From the NCBI RefSeq assembly GCF_000002425.4, contig NC_037257.1, forward strand, positions 10,854,282 to 10,918,281: a stretch of 64,000 nt of DNA, written 5' to 3'. The notes beneath the pieces were generated by a model, which was not told where the DNA came from, ran no database searches, and worked only from the letters and a program-made list of their open reading frames with translations. A program made the translations under genes and the position numbers. Shown piece by piece: positions 52,962 to 64,000 of the stretch (positions are counted from its first letter, which is position 1; each line of letters begins with the position of its first letter). This DNA comes from Physcomitrium patens. Lineage: Eukaryota; Streptophyta; Bryopsida; Funariales; Funariaceae.

Positions 52962-52965
<4 letters not shown>

Positions 52966-53010
<45 letters not shown>
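52966..53010. repeat. (TA)n microsatellite
   Basis: About 45 bases of alternating T and A at the outer edge of the old Gypsy LTR. It probably arose in, or replaced, the LTR end. A similar tract lies at about 53408-53435. Confidence 0.95.
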
Positions 53011-53015
<5 letters not shown>

Positions 53016-53407
53016 TATTTGAAAAAAAATATTTTTCAAGTCTCTTTTTATATATTTTCTTAAAATGACTCTAAGACAATGTAATTCAACTGTGATCTTT
53101 TCAAGCATTATAGTTTTAACAAAAAGAAATATTTATTAGCTTTATTCATTAATCTCCATCTTGTCATTGAAGTTGATCTTTCTAAGTAGTAGGTGACTAG
53201 ATTGAATTATGAACCAATTGGCCTACAAGTGTCATAAAGACATGTGGTTTAGATCCTATATGAAGATAAAAAAAAATAAAAAAATTAATAGAATCCATGA
53301 AAATTCTTATACCTTTGTCAAATTGGTGATATCTTATCATATTTAAGGATACATTTGCTATTATCAAGAATATAGGGATATTCTTAATATTTGAGCATAT
53401 TCAAGAA

Positions 53408-53438
<31 letters not shown>

Positions 53439-53963
53439 ATTTTCTCTATAATCTATAACAAATTATGTTAACAAAACATACAATGTAAAGCTTAATGCAT
53501 GTCAAAATTTTCTAAAAAGAAAAATTTAAAGGATTGTGAGGTCCAAGAAACTTACAGAAATGAAAGACCTAAATATTTTGAACCATAAGCCTCACATGTG
53601 AATGGATGCCTACACTAAGGGATATGAAACACTGATGCTCTTTGTGGATACCGAACCCAAAAAGGAACCAGTCATCACTTCTTTTGGATGAATAAAGTAA
53701 CGAAGGATGGAGAAATGATACTTCATCCATCATCTCTCTCGTCGAGAGACTTTCTGGATAGGGTTGAGGGTTTTAGCCCTGATGTGCCTTCGCAAGCAGA
53801 GTTGCTCAGCGCTGGGGGAGATTCATGTCGTAGCGGGATTTTGCGCATTCAGCTCAATCCCCTACCCCTCGAGGCCGGATTTTGGAAGCCACGTTTGGGG
53901 CTGGAAGCATTGGGAGAATCGTCTCGAGTTGGTTGTGGGTTCGTTTCCTGGTGGCAATAAGCC
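53011..53963 (+). promoter_or_regulatory. AT-rich spacer, then upstream region/leader of the rpoA gene
   Basis: AT-rich to about 53650, no gene. From about 53680 the composition becomes gene-like and an open stretch leads towards the ATG at 53964, probably the 5' leader. Repeat DNA therefore ends only about 0.5-0.9 kb before the start codon. Confidence 0.5.
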
Positions 53964-55531
53964 ATGGCAGCAGTCATGAGCGCTCAGGCTATGGCAGATG
54001 CTGTGAGGGTCGTCAGAGCGTCCATCTCAGAGCTGGGGAAGAGCGCGAAGAAGAGTGACGCGTTTTCCGCAAGGGATTTGAAGAGCAGGTCAGGGTTTAC
54101 CGAGAGTGTGGATAGATTGGGGTTGGTGAATTTGCAGGTGCAAGCGAGAAAGAAGAGGGTGAGAGGATTGAGACTGGTGCCAACTAGAGTGGTCTCTGCT
54201 ATAGAAGGTTCGAATTCTACGACAGCGGATGCTCCTGTCGACGAGGTAGAGAGTGTTATCTTTGCGCCTCTAAGGAATTCTCTTTGGGCATCCCAAATTA
54301 CAGGAATCAGTTTAGGAGCTACCAAATGGTCTCGTATTTTTATGCATCCTTTATGATAGAAACGTTGTGTATGCTTTGGCCGACAATTTGTAGGTATAGT
54401 GTATCGCTTGGAATGAAAATGCTAATCAGTTGACTCCATGCTTATTTCTTGTGATTTTAGGACGTACTAGCTTGGACAAAAGCTTATCGAGCAGAGAATT
54501 CCACTGCAATTACTAGAGATGAAACTCTTAAAAGTAATGCGCAAAGTGCGCTACAATGGAAGTGTGTTGAGACGCAAGTGGAAGGTGAGCGTCTTCATTA
54601 CGGTCGATTTGCTGTATCCCCATTTAGGTCTGGTCAAGCGAACACTGTTGGAGTATCAATGCAAAAGGCATTGTTAGGAGAAGTGGAGGGCGCAGCTGTC
54701 TCTTGCGCAACTTTCAAAAACGTGAAGAGCGAGTATGCTGCGATGAAAGGCGTCGAAGAAACACCGATGGACATATTGGTAAACTTGAAAGAGCTTGTGA
54801 TCCGCAGTGACTCTGATGAGCCTCAGAAAGCAATCATCTCTGCAATTGGGCCAGGGCCTGTGACTGCTGGGGATATTGTTTTGCCTCCCTCTCTCGAGGT
54901 AACCGATCCAACTCAGCACATCGCTTACCTGACTAAAGAAGTTTCTTTAGACATTGAGTTGGATGTTGAGAAGGGCTGTGGTTACCGCATGGGTGATCAT
55001 ACCAAGTCTGGGGACGGACGCTTTTACATAGATTCTGTGTTCATGCCGGTTCGTAATGCGAACTATAGTGTTCATTCTTACGAGAGTGAACCTGACGTAA
55101 CGCAAGAAATCTTATTTCTTGAGATATGGACAAATGGCAGTATAACTCCGGAGGAAGCTCTTCACGAAGCTGCTCGTTGCCTGATAGATTTATTTCTTCC
55201 CTTCTTGCATCCTAAAAAGAAAGAAGTTACTAACTCTGCTACGAAGATGCACAAGTCGTTCACCATGTCTCAGTTTAACTCGTCAGCCGAGATGAGTGCG
55301 AAGGAGGTCGATCTTAGACATGTTTATGTTGATCAGCTGCGAATTCCTTCTAAAGCCTACAACTCCCTTAAACGAGCTAACATCAATACTGTGTCGGATC
55401 TGCTGGACTACACACAAGACGACTTGCTGAGCATACCTAACTTTGGCAGGAAATCTGTTGATGATATTTTAGAAGCTCTTCAAGCACAGTTCTCCATCGA
55501 CCTACCTGAGAACAATCCATTATGCAATTGA
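53964..55531 (+). CDS. RPOA: Nuclear-encoded plastid RNA polymerase alpha subunit
   Basis: Two exons, 53964-54245 and 54461-55531, 450 residues. Residues 1 to about 126 have no counterpart in plastid or bacterial RpoA; they are Ser/Ala/Lys/Arg-rich and serve as a transit peptide plus linker. The alpha N-terminal domain follows from about residue 127 ([65 protein letters not shown]). The alpha C-terminal domain (about 385-440) has [20 protein letters not shown] and [16 protein letters not shown]. The alpha dimer nucleates assembly of the plastid-encoded polymerase in the chloroplast. The single intron falls inside the extension, before the conserved core. In Physcomitrella the plastid genome is known to lack rpoA and the gene is nuclear. 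The frame is intact. Confidence 0.96.
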
Positions 55532-57291
55532 AGAAGAGCATTGTAATAGATCCACCGTGCAGTCCTTGTATCCGCAGGGAAGCATGCCGCCAAGTTGCCG
55601 CGGTATTACAAATTCGGTCTCTGGTATGGCTGGAGAAAGACAAGCCTACCAGTAAGGGCTACCAGTTTCAAACAGCGCTTTGCTTTTTGCGGGGACACAA
55701 GGGCCTTTTGAGGAAGAGAATGTTCTGGAGCAGGTGTTGTGGCTTAATAGTTTCAGCTGGTAGATGGCCTCTCCGTTATTTTGCAGAGCTTCTTACGTGC
55801 TTTAGGTAGAATTTTAGATTACAGGTCAAGGTGAGAGTTGCATGAGCAGTCGGACCTTCTCCGGATTCTTTGTAAACCAACACGTCGATGTTTAAGCAAG
55901 TTACTGGTGAACGCTTCCAAAGGATCTTCGGTTTCCTGAGACCATGAGCTTGGCAGAGACCAGTTTACCACCGCATTCTTTTCCTCTTTCTGTGTGTAAT
56001 TTTGATGCGCTATTGTGACGTTGCTGGTTGTTTTATTGATCTATGGCTAGAATTCCTATCTTCAACAGGACTAGCAGGAGACCCGCATCTTTTGAAACCC
56101 CAAAAGTCGATAGAATTCACGAATGTTGCTCGTTAGTAGCGGAGTACAACCCAGTAAGGTAGCTTCCGTGCCCAGCAACTGCTTTGTCGCACAAACATTG
56201 CAAGCATTCCAAGCATTTCAAGATAGGAGAATTGGAAACACAAAGAAGAATGGACGAACGAGAAAATGGGCATGGACGAAGGCTGTTAATCTTTCACTTG
56301 TGCCTCGTCCAACAGAATGTTCAGGGGAGTCCAAAGGCCTTGAACCGCCTCAAAGCTCGTCGCTCATGGAGACTCTGTAACTACCGCGCTTCCTATCTCT
56401 GATGCTCCAACCTCCCCGCTCTCCATCACCGGGGATCACTTCTTTGCAAGTAGTTGGGTCTGGAGCAGTCAGCAGTGTGAAGCAATTCGCACTCTGTGTG
56501 TTCACGTGCTTTTCAGTTTGTGTACCTTGCACAGAGGATCCTATTCCGTTATATGTGTGTAGAGGTTTTGGTATTCTTTGCTGTGTGGCTGCATCGTGAA
56601 GCGCAGTTGCTACTCAGTTGCGTCACTTTCGAGAGTTTAATTGCTGTCGTGGTTTGACACCGTTGGAGCTTGGCTAACTCGAAGTTGGTACCAGAGCTTT
56701 ACCTTTCAAGAAACGTATAAGAGGTTGTTTTAAGGCGACGTCGTGGTTGTATCCTTGGCTTTGCTCCTGGTGTGCTGTGTGTGTAAAGGTGTTGCTCATT
56801 GTGTTCTCATATCCCGAGACAATTTTTCTGCACCTTGTGGACGGTCCTTGTCCGCGTATTCACACACGCTGTGCATGGATTTAGTATTGCCTTCTCAATG
56901 TCTGCCTCGGTCCGCTGAGAAGTTCTTGGCAGTTACTGATTTACACGATCGTCACCTCTTGCTGCAAATGTAGGCAACTGTGCGATTGTCCATCCAATGT
57001 TAAAGGTTAGGTGTCTCTGAAACGGGCCACCCGCTGTCCTCATTCGGTTTGGCTGTATGCTTGGTTGATGGTTTGTTCCATCGGTCTGATCTGGTAAAGA
57101 GAGAAACCGTCATAACCAAGTTCGCATTCGTAACTGCTTAATTTAGAGTTAGTTTACGTCTGAAATCTGGCTTTAGGAGCCTATCAAATTTTCATGTCTT
57201 GAAGTGTTGTGCTGGGGGTATATGCCTCTTCTTGACTTTGTATATTCTATTAATCGGTTAATATAGTGGGCTATTCGTTTGGAGGTAGAGG
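55532..57291. other. Intergenic: rpoA 3' region and SR-gene upstream region
   Basis: About 1.75 kb of gene-like base composition without a supported coding exon. It probably holds the rpoA 3' UTR and the promoter and leader of the SR gene. Several open frames of 60-95 codons occur on both strands but overlap each other and show no family. Confidence 0.5.
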
Positions 57292-60200
57292 ATGGGAAGG
57301 ACCAGGAGCCGGAGCTACAGTCCGATAGCACGGCGGGATAGAAGCCGAAGTCCAACCCGAAGGAGTCGTCGTCGGGACGCGGATGATGGAGGAATCAGAA
57401 GAAAGTCCTGGAGGGGGAGGGAGCTTGGCGGCCGTTATTCGAGTGCTCCTACCAGCCTTCTCGTTCGGAACATAGCTCGAGATTCCAGGCATCCTCATTG
57501 GACCCATCCTTAGAAATCAGCATTTATGGTCGACTCACCACGTTCGACTGTTTAAGGGGCATGTCTGGTGAAAGCACTTCATGTCAGAGAGGTCTTAGGA
57601 AAGCTGCATTTAGTCACTGAGAGTAAGCTTACACATTCTTGTGCACCGCAAATTTCAACATGGTAGCAAACCTCTTAATCTGTATATTAGATCATTACTT
57701 CTAATGATTTGTCATAGCTGCAGAAGTAGTTACCATCAGAAATGAGAAATGACATTCACAATTTCACCAGCCTTTGTTAGATATTTCTTTCGTCAAGATC
57801 AAATTATTTTAGAGGGTAATAAATTTCTGCGGCAGTGACAAGAAGTAGTCGAGGAAACACTTGAAATGTACGAGACGTTCTCTTGTTGATGGGTCGCTCG
57901 ATGTTCGAGATCAATGGGTGTCGGAGATGTTAAAAACTGTAGTCCTTTATTTTGTGTCGTTCGAGCTCTTTCTTCTGTCTGTGTTTAGCAGGGGACTGTT
58001 GCAGTTGCACTCCAGCCAGAAACCCTTGTACCCGCCCTGAATTAGTTCGCTTGTATTGTGGATTGGTAACTTAGGGTATTGCGCCTTCAATTACACCGGG
58101 GCAGCAGCAAGAATCAACCATCTTTTCAGTCCCGGTTTTGTCCACTTTGTGAATGCGATCAGTGATGCTGATCCTAGTTCTTAAAATGTTTTGCGAACTT
58201 ATGTAGGATATCTCACTGATTGCAGGCCAGAGGATGTGCGGATTCCATTTGAAAGATTTGGGCCTGTCAAAGACGTGTACCTTCCAAAGGACTACTACAG
58301 TGGGTATGTCTGCTTTTTCAAGCCAATACTTATTTGTATATGGAAAATTATCCTCGCTCGAAACCTACCTTATAGCCCGACTGGACGACAACTATTTCCG
58401 GCCTAGTAGAGAACATTTAATTCAGAGCTGCTGATGACTTTGATCAACGGCATCGAAATTAAGTCTGTTGAGTTTAAATATATCGGCGGTAGATAGTGCT
58501 GAAATCTGGAAGTTATGGCATCTGACATCAATCTTAACATGTTTCAAGTGGTGAAACATGTGAGGTACTCAGGGAACGAGGGAATAAATTGGGATTGCCG
58601 AATAGAGTTGCATGTTGTCCCAATTTGAAGGTTATGCATACGGGTCCTTGAATTGCTTGTGTATTTGGATGCCATTGGGTGGCACCAGTGTGGTACAGGT
58701 CTTGGAAGCCTTGTTATAAAAAGAGGTAGTAGAGAGTGTTGAACAACGACCAACAACCTTTTCTTGGAGAGCCTCGGAAGTTGGTCACAAGTATGGAGTC
58801 CCGTGTCTGAAGGTCAAGTGGCCAGAATATTGATTTTTTTTTCTTACCAAACTTATTTTGCACTTCAAGAATGTTAGATCTTGGGAAAGTTTTGAAGAAA
58901 GCCCCAAAAGCTCAAAGTGGTCCACCTAGGAAGACAGCAAGAGAGGGGCAACAGCAAGAGAGGGGGCAACAGCAGGTTGTCAAGAGATTGCAAGGCCTTC
59001 AGTCGAAGGAAGAAGAATGGAGGTTTTAATTCAAGAATTTTGAAGATAATATGATTGTTGTACCACTGAGAAGAATATACCTGTGCGAGGGTTGGTTGAG
59101 GTATGCTAACTAAGGCTTCTCTTTCTGTTCCTACATGGGGGACTGCCTTAGTGCCCAATGAGAGGACCAGCACCTTTTTTTGGCCACCTTCAACAGGCCA
59201 CTCAACATTGCCCACTGGAAGTCCTTCCCTCTTCGTTTCGACACCTTAGCTTCCTCAGAATATGACTACAACGCGAAAACCACATTAGGAAGTCACACCA
59301 GCTCATTTGGGCGATATATGATCGTGGGTGGTAGATGTGAGAAACGGGATGTGTTCTCTCGACAATTCTGAACTGAATAACTTCGTAATTGGCTCTACAA
59401 GGTGGAAACTCGCAGCACTCCCTGAACCTGTGGTTACTTCAATACTCTCCTCGAAGCAGACATGCATGCCATGGCATTCAAGATCCTTTCACTTACTCTT
59501 GGCGCCATCAAAGATGCTCCTCTAAGCATTGCTAATGTGCTAGTGTTTCTTTTGCAGAGAGCCCCGTGGCTTCGGGTTTATCCAGTACCTGGATCCTGCA
59601 GATGCGGCTGATGCTCAATATCACATGGATCGACAGTTCATAGCTGGACGCGAAATAACTGTTGTGTTTGCAGAAGAAAATCGAAAGAAACCTTCCGAGA
59701 TGCGAGTGAAGGAGCGTTCAAGGTGAGGAGATTTAATCATCATTGAGAATTCCCATGTACATACTTGAGAATGGTGCAACTTCAGATAATCAGCAAGAAT
59801 CTTTTTCATACATGCTGATTATCATTACTGAAGTATATTTTTAGTAAACCATGCAGTGTAATCATGACACTCCTTACTAATTGAGTAATCGAGATTGCAG
59901 CACTCCAACTGGTCGAGGTTTGAGTCACGGACATGGTGGGAACCGAGGTGGCGGCTTCAATAGTGATAAGTATCGGAGACGATCCCCTGGTCGTCGCTTC
60001 AGATGTACGAACACATGAACTCCTGACGTTAAAATCCCTTTCTTTTGCTTGGAAAATATTGTGTTTCAGAGCAGAAATCATTGAAGTTACTGATAATGTT
60101 TACATAAGCCCTAGAAAGTTATATAGATTTCTGAATTAAGAACGTTGCGTTCTAATTCCACTTGAAAAGAATTGGTATTTTGGAGCTGTTGATGATAATT

Positions 60201-60929
60201 TATACATCTGATGTCTCACAGCTGTGTCGCCATCACGCTCGCCGCCGACTAGACGCCACTCCTCACGGTCAGTGATCTTAAGTTTCATGTCAATGAAACT
60301 GACCTTTACCTCACTTTTAATATTTGTGGGAATGTTTTTGAGTAAATCGCACAAAGAGGGCTGTAGGAACATCCTTTCACCACATGCTCCCCTTGGTGTG
60401 CAACTTGTTGATACTTTACTTTTAAGATCCATGTTTCAATGGTCAATGAGGACAGCAAAGACATTCCTATAACTCCATCATGGACAGAAATCTGTCACAA
60501 CATAGTAATTTTATAAAGGTGAGAGGGCTCCACTCTTAAAAATGTTTCTCCTCGTAAAATAGACTCCGTGCCTTTTGCAGAGACCGGCTTGCTGGGCGTG
60601 ACAAGCGTAGCTGCAAACATAACGCTTCTCCTCTTGGAAGCCCTGCTGCAAAGAGGTCATCAAGCCCTGACACTAATGGACAAGGAGCAGGAAAATCTTG
60701 GTCACGGAGGTATGTACCCAGAGTCTGTTTTAGTTCTCTAATGTGATTCGATCATTCTAAAGTAGATAGTATTAATGTAGTTCATAGTAATGCATTTTCA
60801 ACGATGTGGTATTCGGTAGTATTCCTTCATGGCAAAAAAAACTGTGCTTAAATATGATCTTCGTTTAATTGCAGTTTATCACCAAGAACTGCCCGGTCTT
60901 CGCCATCAAAATCTGATTCTTTAGAATAG
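57292..60929 (+). CDS. SCL: SC35-like SR splicing factor (SCL30/SCL33 type)
   Basis: Seven exons: 57292-57488, 58226-58303, 59558-59722, 59901-60004, 60222-60267, 60581-60709, 60875-60929; 257 residues. An Arg/Ser-rich N-terminal extension (residues 1-50), which marks the plant SCL subfamily, precedes one RRM at about 54-137, with RNP2 LLVRNI and RNP1 RGFGFIQY and the family signature FAEENRKKP. The C-terminus is a short RS/SP-rich domain (SVSPSRSPPTRRHSSR, LSPRTARSSPSKSDS). SCL proteins act in the nucleus in splice-site recognition. Intron 1 needs a GC donor at 57489-57490. A long intron of 1254 bases splits the RRM after the Gly92 codon begins; plant SR genes often have a regulated long intron at this place. 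Confidence 0.93.
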
Positions 60930-62539
60930 AAATGCTACAGTAGTTGATCTGCATAACGCTGCATCGATTATGGTACTCTCCAGCTCGTTATTGCAGACTA
61001 TCCTTGAAGAATCAGTCATTAAATTGTAGACGATAGAAAGCCGCTTGGATATATCAAGTCCGGTGTAGTGTGGCAATCAACGTAAGGTATATCTTGTCAC
61101 ACTTAAGCTCGTATTCTGGTTATTAGACTAGGCTAATTAGAAATATGCAATTCCAAAAATTAATGTACTTCAAAATCGCTATACGTAATGAAAGTTACAT
61201 CCAAGTCATGTGGAGAAGGTTATGTTACAATCAAATTCATTCCAATTGGTCCTCGAACTGGGTCAACTGTAAGGTAACTGAAAGAGAGATTTGATGAAAC
61301 AAGAATAAATTTCTAATGCCCATTAAGCATAGCAAATCTACGAAACTAGTGAAGAAGAATACACTGTACTGGCAGGATTTATGTTGACAAGAGCAGCTTA
61401 ACTCATGTGGTCACAACAATCACATGTCAAAACTCAGGGTTTATGATTGGTAGCAACCAATCCTATAATCATGGCATCACTTGTACAACAATTATCATTC
61501 GTGCACAGTAGTGCATTTAATCTAATTTTGAATATGAATAGTTGAGGATGATGACAATAGAAGTTCTACATCATCTCTAATTCTAATACTACTTGATTTT
61601 TGTGATCATGTTTCTTTCCATATGTATTTGAATTTGTATAATATGTAGAAGATCTTAATTCTTTTGACAAAGAGAATGAACAAGTAGATAGAGAACATAT
61701 ATAATAAAGATAGTTATCTGGACACCTAGCTTACTAGATTTTTAAAAAAATGTTTCAAATCTTGTCCTAAATAAAATGGTAATAAATAATAAACATGTTA
61801 AGTTATTAAATTTAAAAAACGAGATTATTTGTTAAAATAATATAATTTTTATTATCACTATAGATAATAACATATATTAAAATATTAATGCTCAAGTCTT
61901 CAACTATACCATTTTTTCAACTCTATTTTAAAAAATTGAGTATTTTTGCATTTTGACTTAAAATTACAATAATAAATTATATAAATTATATTTTTTTAAA
62001 TTAAACTATTTTTTTTTGTTAATTTTACATATTCCAAGTACTTACCATAATTGAAATTAATACATCTAATAATTATTACTTAGTCTTAATAAGGTGCAAT
62101 AGAATAAGGTCTTATTATTAGACAATAAATACTTCTCACAACTTATAAAATAGGAAGTTAGAGCTTTATCATGAATTCTTTTATAATGCTTATAGAATAA
62201 ATTATATTAAGTCATTTATGTATTAGATAGATGAACTTGACCACTATAAATTGTTATAGGCATCTATTATTTAAGTAAATAGAAATAAATAAAAATATGC
62301 AAAATATGTAGAATATATTAGATAAATAATATTTATCTTAACAAAATTTCTAAAATATATATATTAGATCTTGAGTTTTCTATAGAGATGTCATGTGGCC
62401 ATTGAAACTTATTTCATAATTTCATACTTTTAAAAAGTCTTCTTGAAAGCAATCTATAACTTCTTATTTAGGCCATAAGTCTTGTGGTTTTTAAAAAGCT
62501 TCTTAAAGGCCTTCTTAGTAGCTAATATATATGAAGATG
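60930..62539. other. SR-gene 3' region, then AT-rich spacer
   Basis: To about 61500 the composition is gene-like (3' UTR and downstream). Beyond that it is AT-rich with no supported gene. Confidence 0.5.
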
Positions 62540-63317
62540 TCATGAGGATATTGACTACTAAGTTAAAAGGAATTAAGTAGAAGTAAGTAAAAGTCAAAAA
62601 ATTTGATAATATCACATGGAGAAGCTTCTTAGAAGTTATGTAAATAAAAATTTGACTTTTCAAGTATTTGTAAGTGATTGTAGGTTAAAAATTTAGTAGA
62701 TAAGTTAGCCACATATTATACATGTTGACCACATCTTGTACAAATTGATCATTTGTAGTACAAGTTGACCATGTAGCGTAGATGTTGAAAACTTACTTAT
62801 AAGTTAGTCATGTATTTTGCAACTTAGACATTGCTAGATGACCTATAAAACATTGCCATGTAGCTCTTTAGTTAGAAAGTATATATGAAGAAAAAAAAGT
62901 GATGATTTTTTCACTTTTGTCAAGGCCTTTCATGTGTTTTTATCTTAATTCAAGAATCTCTAATCTTTGTATATTTAGCAATAACCATCTTAATTTCCAT
63001 CTTTTATCTATCTTTAATTTGTCTATTTTGTTTCTTTTAATATCACAAGAACATATTTTTTCTTTAGATTTTGATTAAAATTTATCTCTTTGACAATTTG
63101 ACTAGAGTATTAATTTGTTATCTTATTTTTTTAAAAAATAATTAGATTCTTTGACCTCTTATTAGTATGTTTTAAAGGTTGCAAATAATCCAATTTTAAA
63201 CTAATATTTTTTATTTTCTAACATTGATTTTTTTCTTAATGAGATAAAACTATTTTTTTTGTAAAAATTTTTATTTGATATTAAAAGTTATTTATTCTAT
63301 TCTAATTTTATTTATAG

Positions 63318-63372
<55 letters not shown>

Positions 63373-63802
63373 AATAAAAGAAAAAAATATATAGATGTTA
63401 CATTCAATAGAAGTGAGAATAGCTCCGCAACCATTATAAATCTTTATAAGCTTGTTAATATTCTTAAAGCCAAAATTTCATACATTACCATTGTAAACTA
63501 TGAAAATATTATTTTAGCATCTATAGAAGAAACCAACAATGAGGTCAAATGTCTATGCTAAGAAGTTATATAGTTGAAAGAAGCAAGTAGGTCAATCTTA
63601 GAAGTACAACTAAAAAGTCTTACTATTACAAGTATAAAAGATACAAAGATTATTATGCCTAAGAAGTTTGATGGAAGAAAATTAAAATTTTGAAGATTTC
63701 TATAATAAATAAAATATTATTTAAAATTATATTATTTTTAATATTATAAAAAACTTAATTAAGTTGGATTCATAGATGAAATATTATTTGGAAGTAGACT
63801 CT
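62540..63802 (+). mobile_element. Gypsy family A fragment: LTR plus start of the internal region
   Basis: The LTR at about 62540-63100 matches the reverse complement of the other family A copies (for example GCCATGTAGCTC, TATATATGAAG, CTTTTGTCAAGG, a GAAGCTTCTTAGAAG element at about 62622). Internal sequence follows, including a gag-like piece near 63650 (MPKKFDGRKLKF), comparable to FDGIRSKFQ of the element at 40.6-53 kb. A 45-base TA microsatellite sits at about 63325-63370. The fragment is old, broken and stops where an oppositely oriented LTR starts. Confidence 0.6.
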
Positions 63803-64000
63803 TGTCAAGGACATGAATCTTGAAAAAAGAAATCTTCAATAAACTCTTATATTACTAAAAAGAATGAGAAAGTCACTCAAAGATGATATAATATTAAATT
63901 AGAATGGTTACTGTGAAAAACAAGAAGACTAAAAAGACTTGAAATAAGACTGACTAAAAGGCATTGAGAAGAATGAAAAAAGCTTCACTCTTGCCTCCAT
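63803..64000 (-). mobile_element. LTR of Gypsy family A, cut by the window edge
   Basis: Begins TGTCAAGGACATGAA and continues with words shared with the copies at 20738 and 38098 (AGAATGGTTACTGTGAAAAAC, GCTTCACTCTTGCCTCCAT). The rest lies outside the window. Confidence 0.65.

Larger units (their letters stand above)
40645..52965 (-). mobile_element. Old Gypsy LTR retrotransposon, split by a younger insertion
   Basis: Minus-strand element with family A LTRs at about 52491-52965 (5' in its own sense) and about 40645-41181 (3'). In order from high to low coordinates it shows a primer-site-like stretch next to the LTR at about 52490-52460, a gag remnant (52270-51914; FDGIRSKFQGFINQ), a decayed zinc knuckle near 51400, a protease segment (51097-50606), reverse transcriptase/RNase H pieces (around 43650-43430) and an integrase piece (42630-42448; YRYHGLPKDIILDKGTQF). 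A purine tract AAGGGGGGATAA adjoins the 3' LTR. The copy is old, AT-rich and broken in many places (more than ten). A second Gypsy element sits inside it at 44249-50412. Confidence 0.82.

Noticed and set aside
56123-56380. 85-codon open frame between rpoA and the SR gene
   Set aside because: No recognisable domain; another frame is open over the same bases, so chance is sufficient.
1-64000. tRNA, rRNA, CRISPR array, bacterial operon
   Set aside because: Looked for tRNA A/B-box-like pairs, rRNA-like stretches and spaced direct repeats by eye and found none; the gene structure is eukaryotic.

Overview
The window looks like nuclear DNA of a moss, most likely Physcomitrium (Physcomitrella) patens or a close relative. 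Three things point there: intron-rich genes of land-plant type, very AT-rich decayed LTR elements between them, and above all a nuclear gene for the plastid RNA polymerase alpha subunit (rpoA) with an N-terminal extension and an intron. Transfer of rpoA from plastid to nucleus is documented for this moss. The species name is an inference from content, not from a database match.

Layout. 1-1.87 kb, minus: the 5' half of a PALE CRESS-like plastid protein gene that runs off the left edge. 2.22-7.20 kb, plus: a 16-exon PRL1/PLRG1 WD40 gene, head to head with the former. 10.2-13.8 kb: a class 3 lipase (9 exons). 15.4-17.8 kb: a GDSL-family secreted protein (5 exons) whose usual catalytic Ser is Asn. 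17.8-24.5 kb: AT-rich DNA with a decayed Copia element (minus) carrying an LTR of another family, and a 0.6-kb degenerate tandem array. 24.6-26.2 kb: a small unrecognised five-exon gene model. 29.6-32.8 kb: a plastid ATP/ADP translocator (6 exons). 33-53.9 kb: a repeat block with a LINE fossil, LTR copies, and an old Gypsy element interrupted by a younger chromodomain Gypsy element with a clean 5-bp target duplication. 53.96-55.53 kb: nuclear rpoA (2 exons). 57.3-60.9 kb: an SC35-like SR splicing factor (7 exons). 61-64 kb: more LTR-element fragments.

Exon models were built by hand from GT-AG (one GC-AG) junctions, frame continuity and remembered family sequences; each complete model closes in frame from ATG to stop. 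Four products concern plastids or seem to (PALE CRESS-like, ATP/ADP carrier, RpoA; PRL1 is a spliceosome-associated nuclear protein), and two (PRL1, SC35-like) concern splicing; nothing suggests an operon-like unit.

The most interesting points are nuclear rpoA, dense perfect heat-shock elements in the young Gypsy LTRs, the Ser-to-Asn change in the GDSL protein, a 16-bp inverted repeat spanning the lipase stop codon, a 25-nt microexon in PRL1, and a GC-AG intron in the SR gene. I saw no tRNA, rRNA or CRISPR array.
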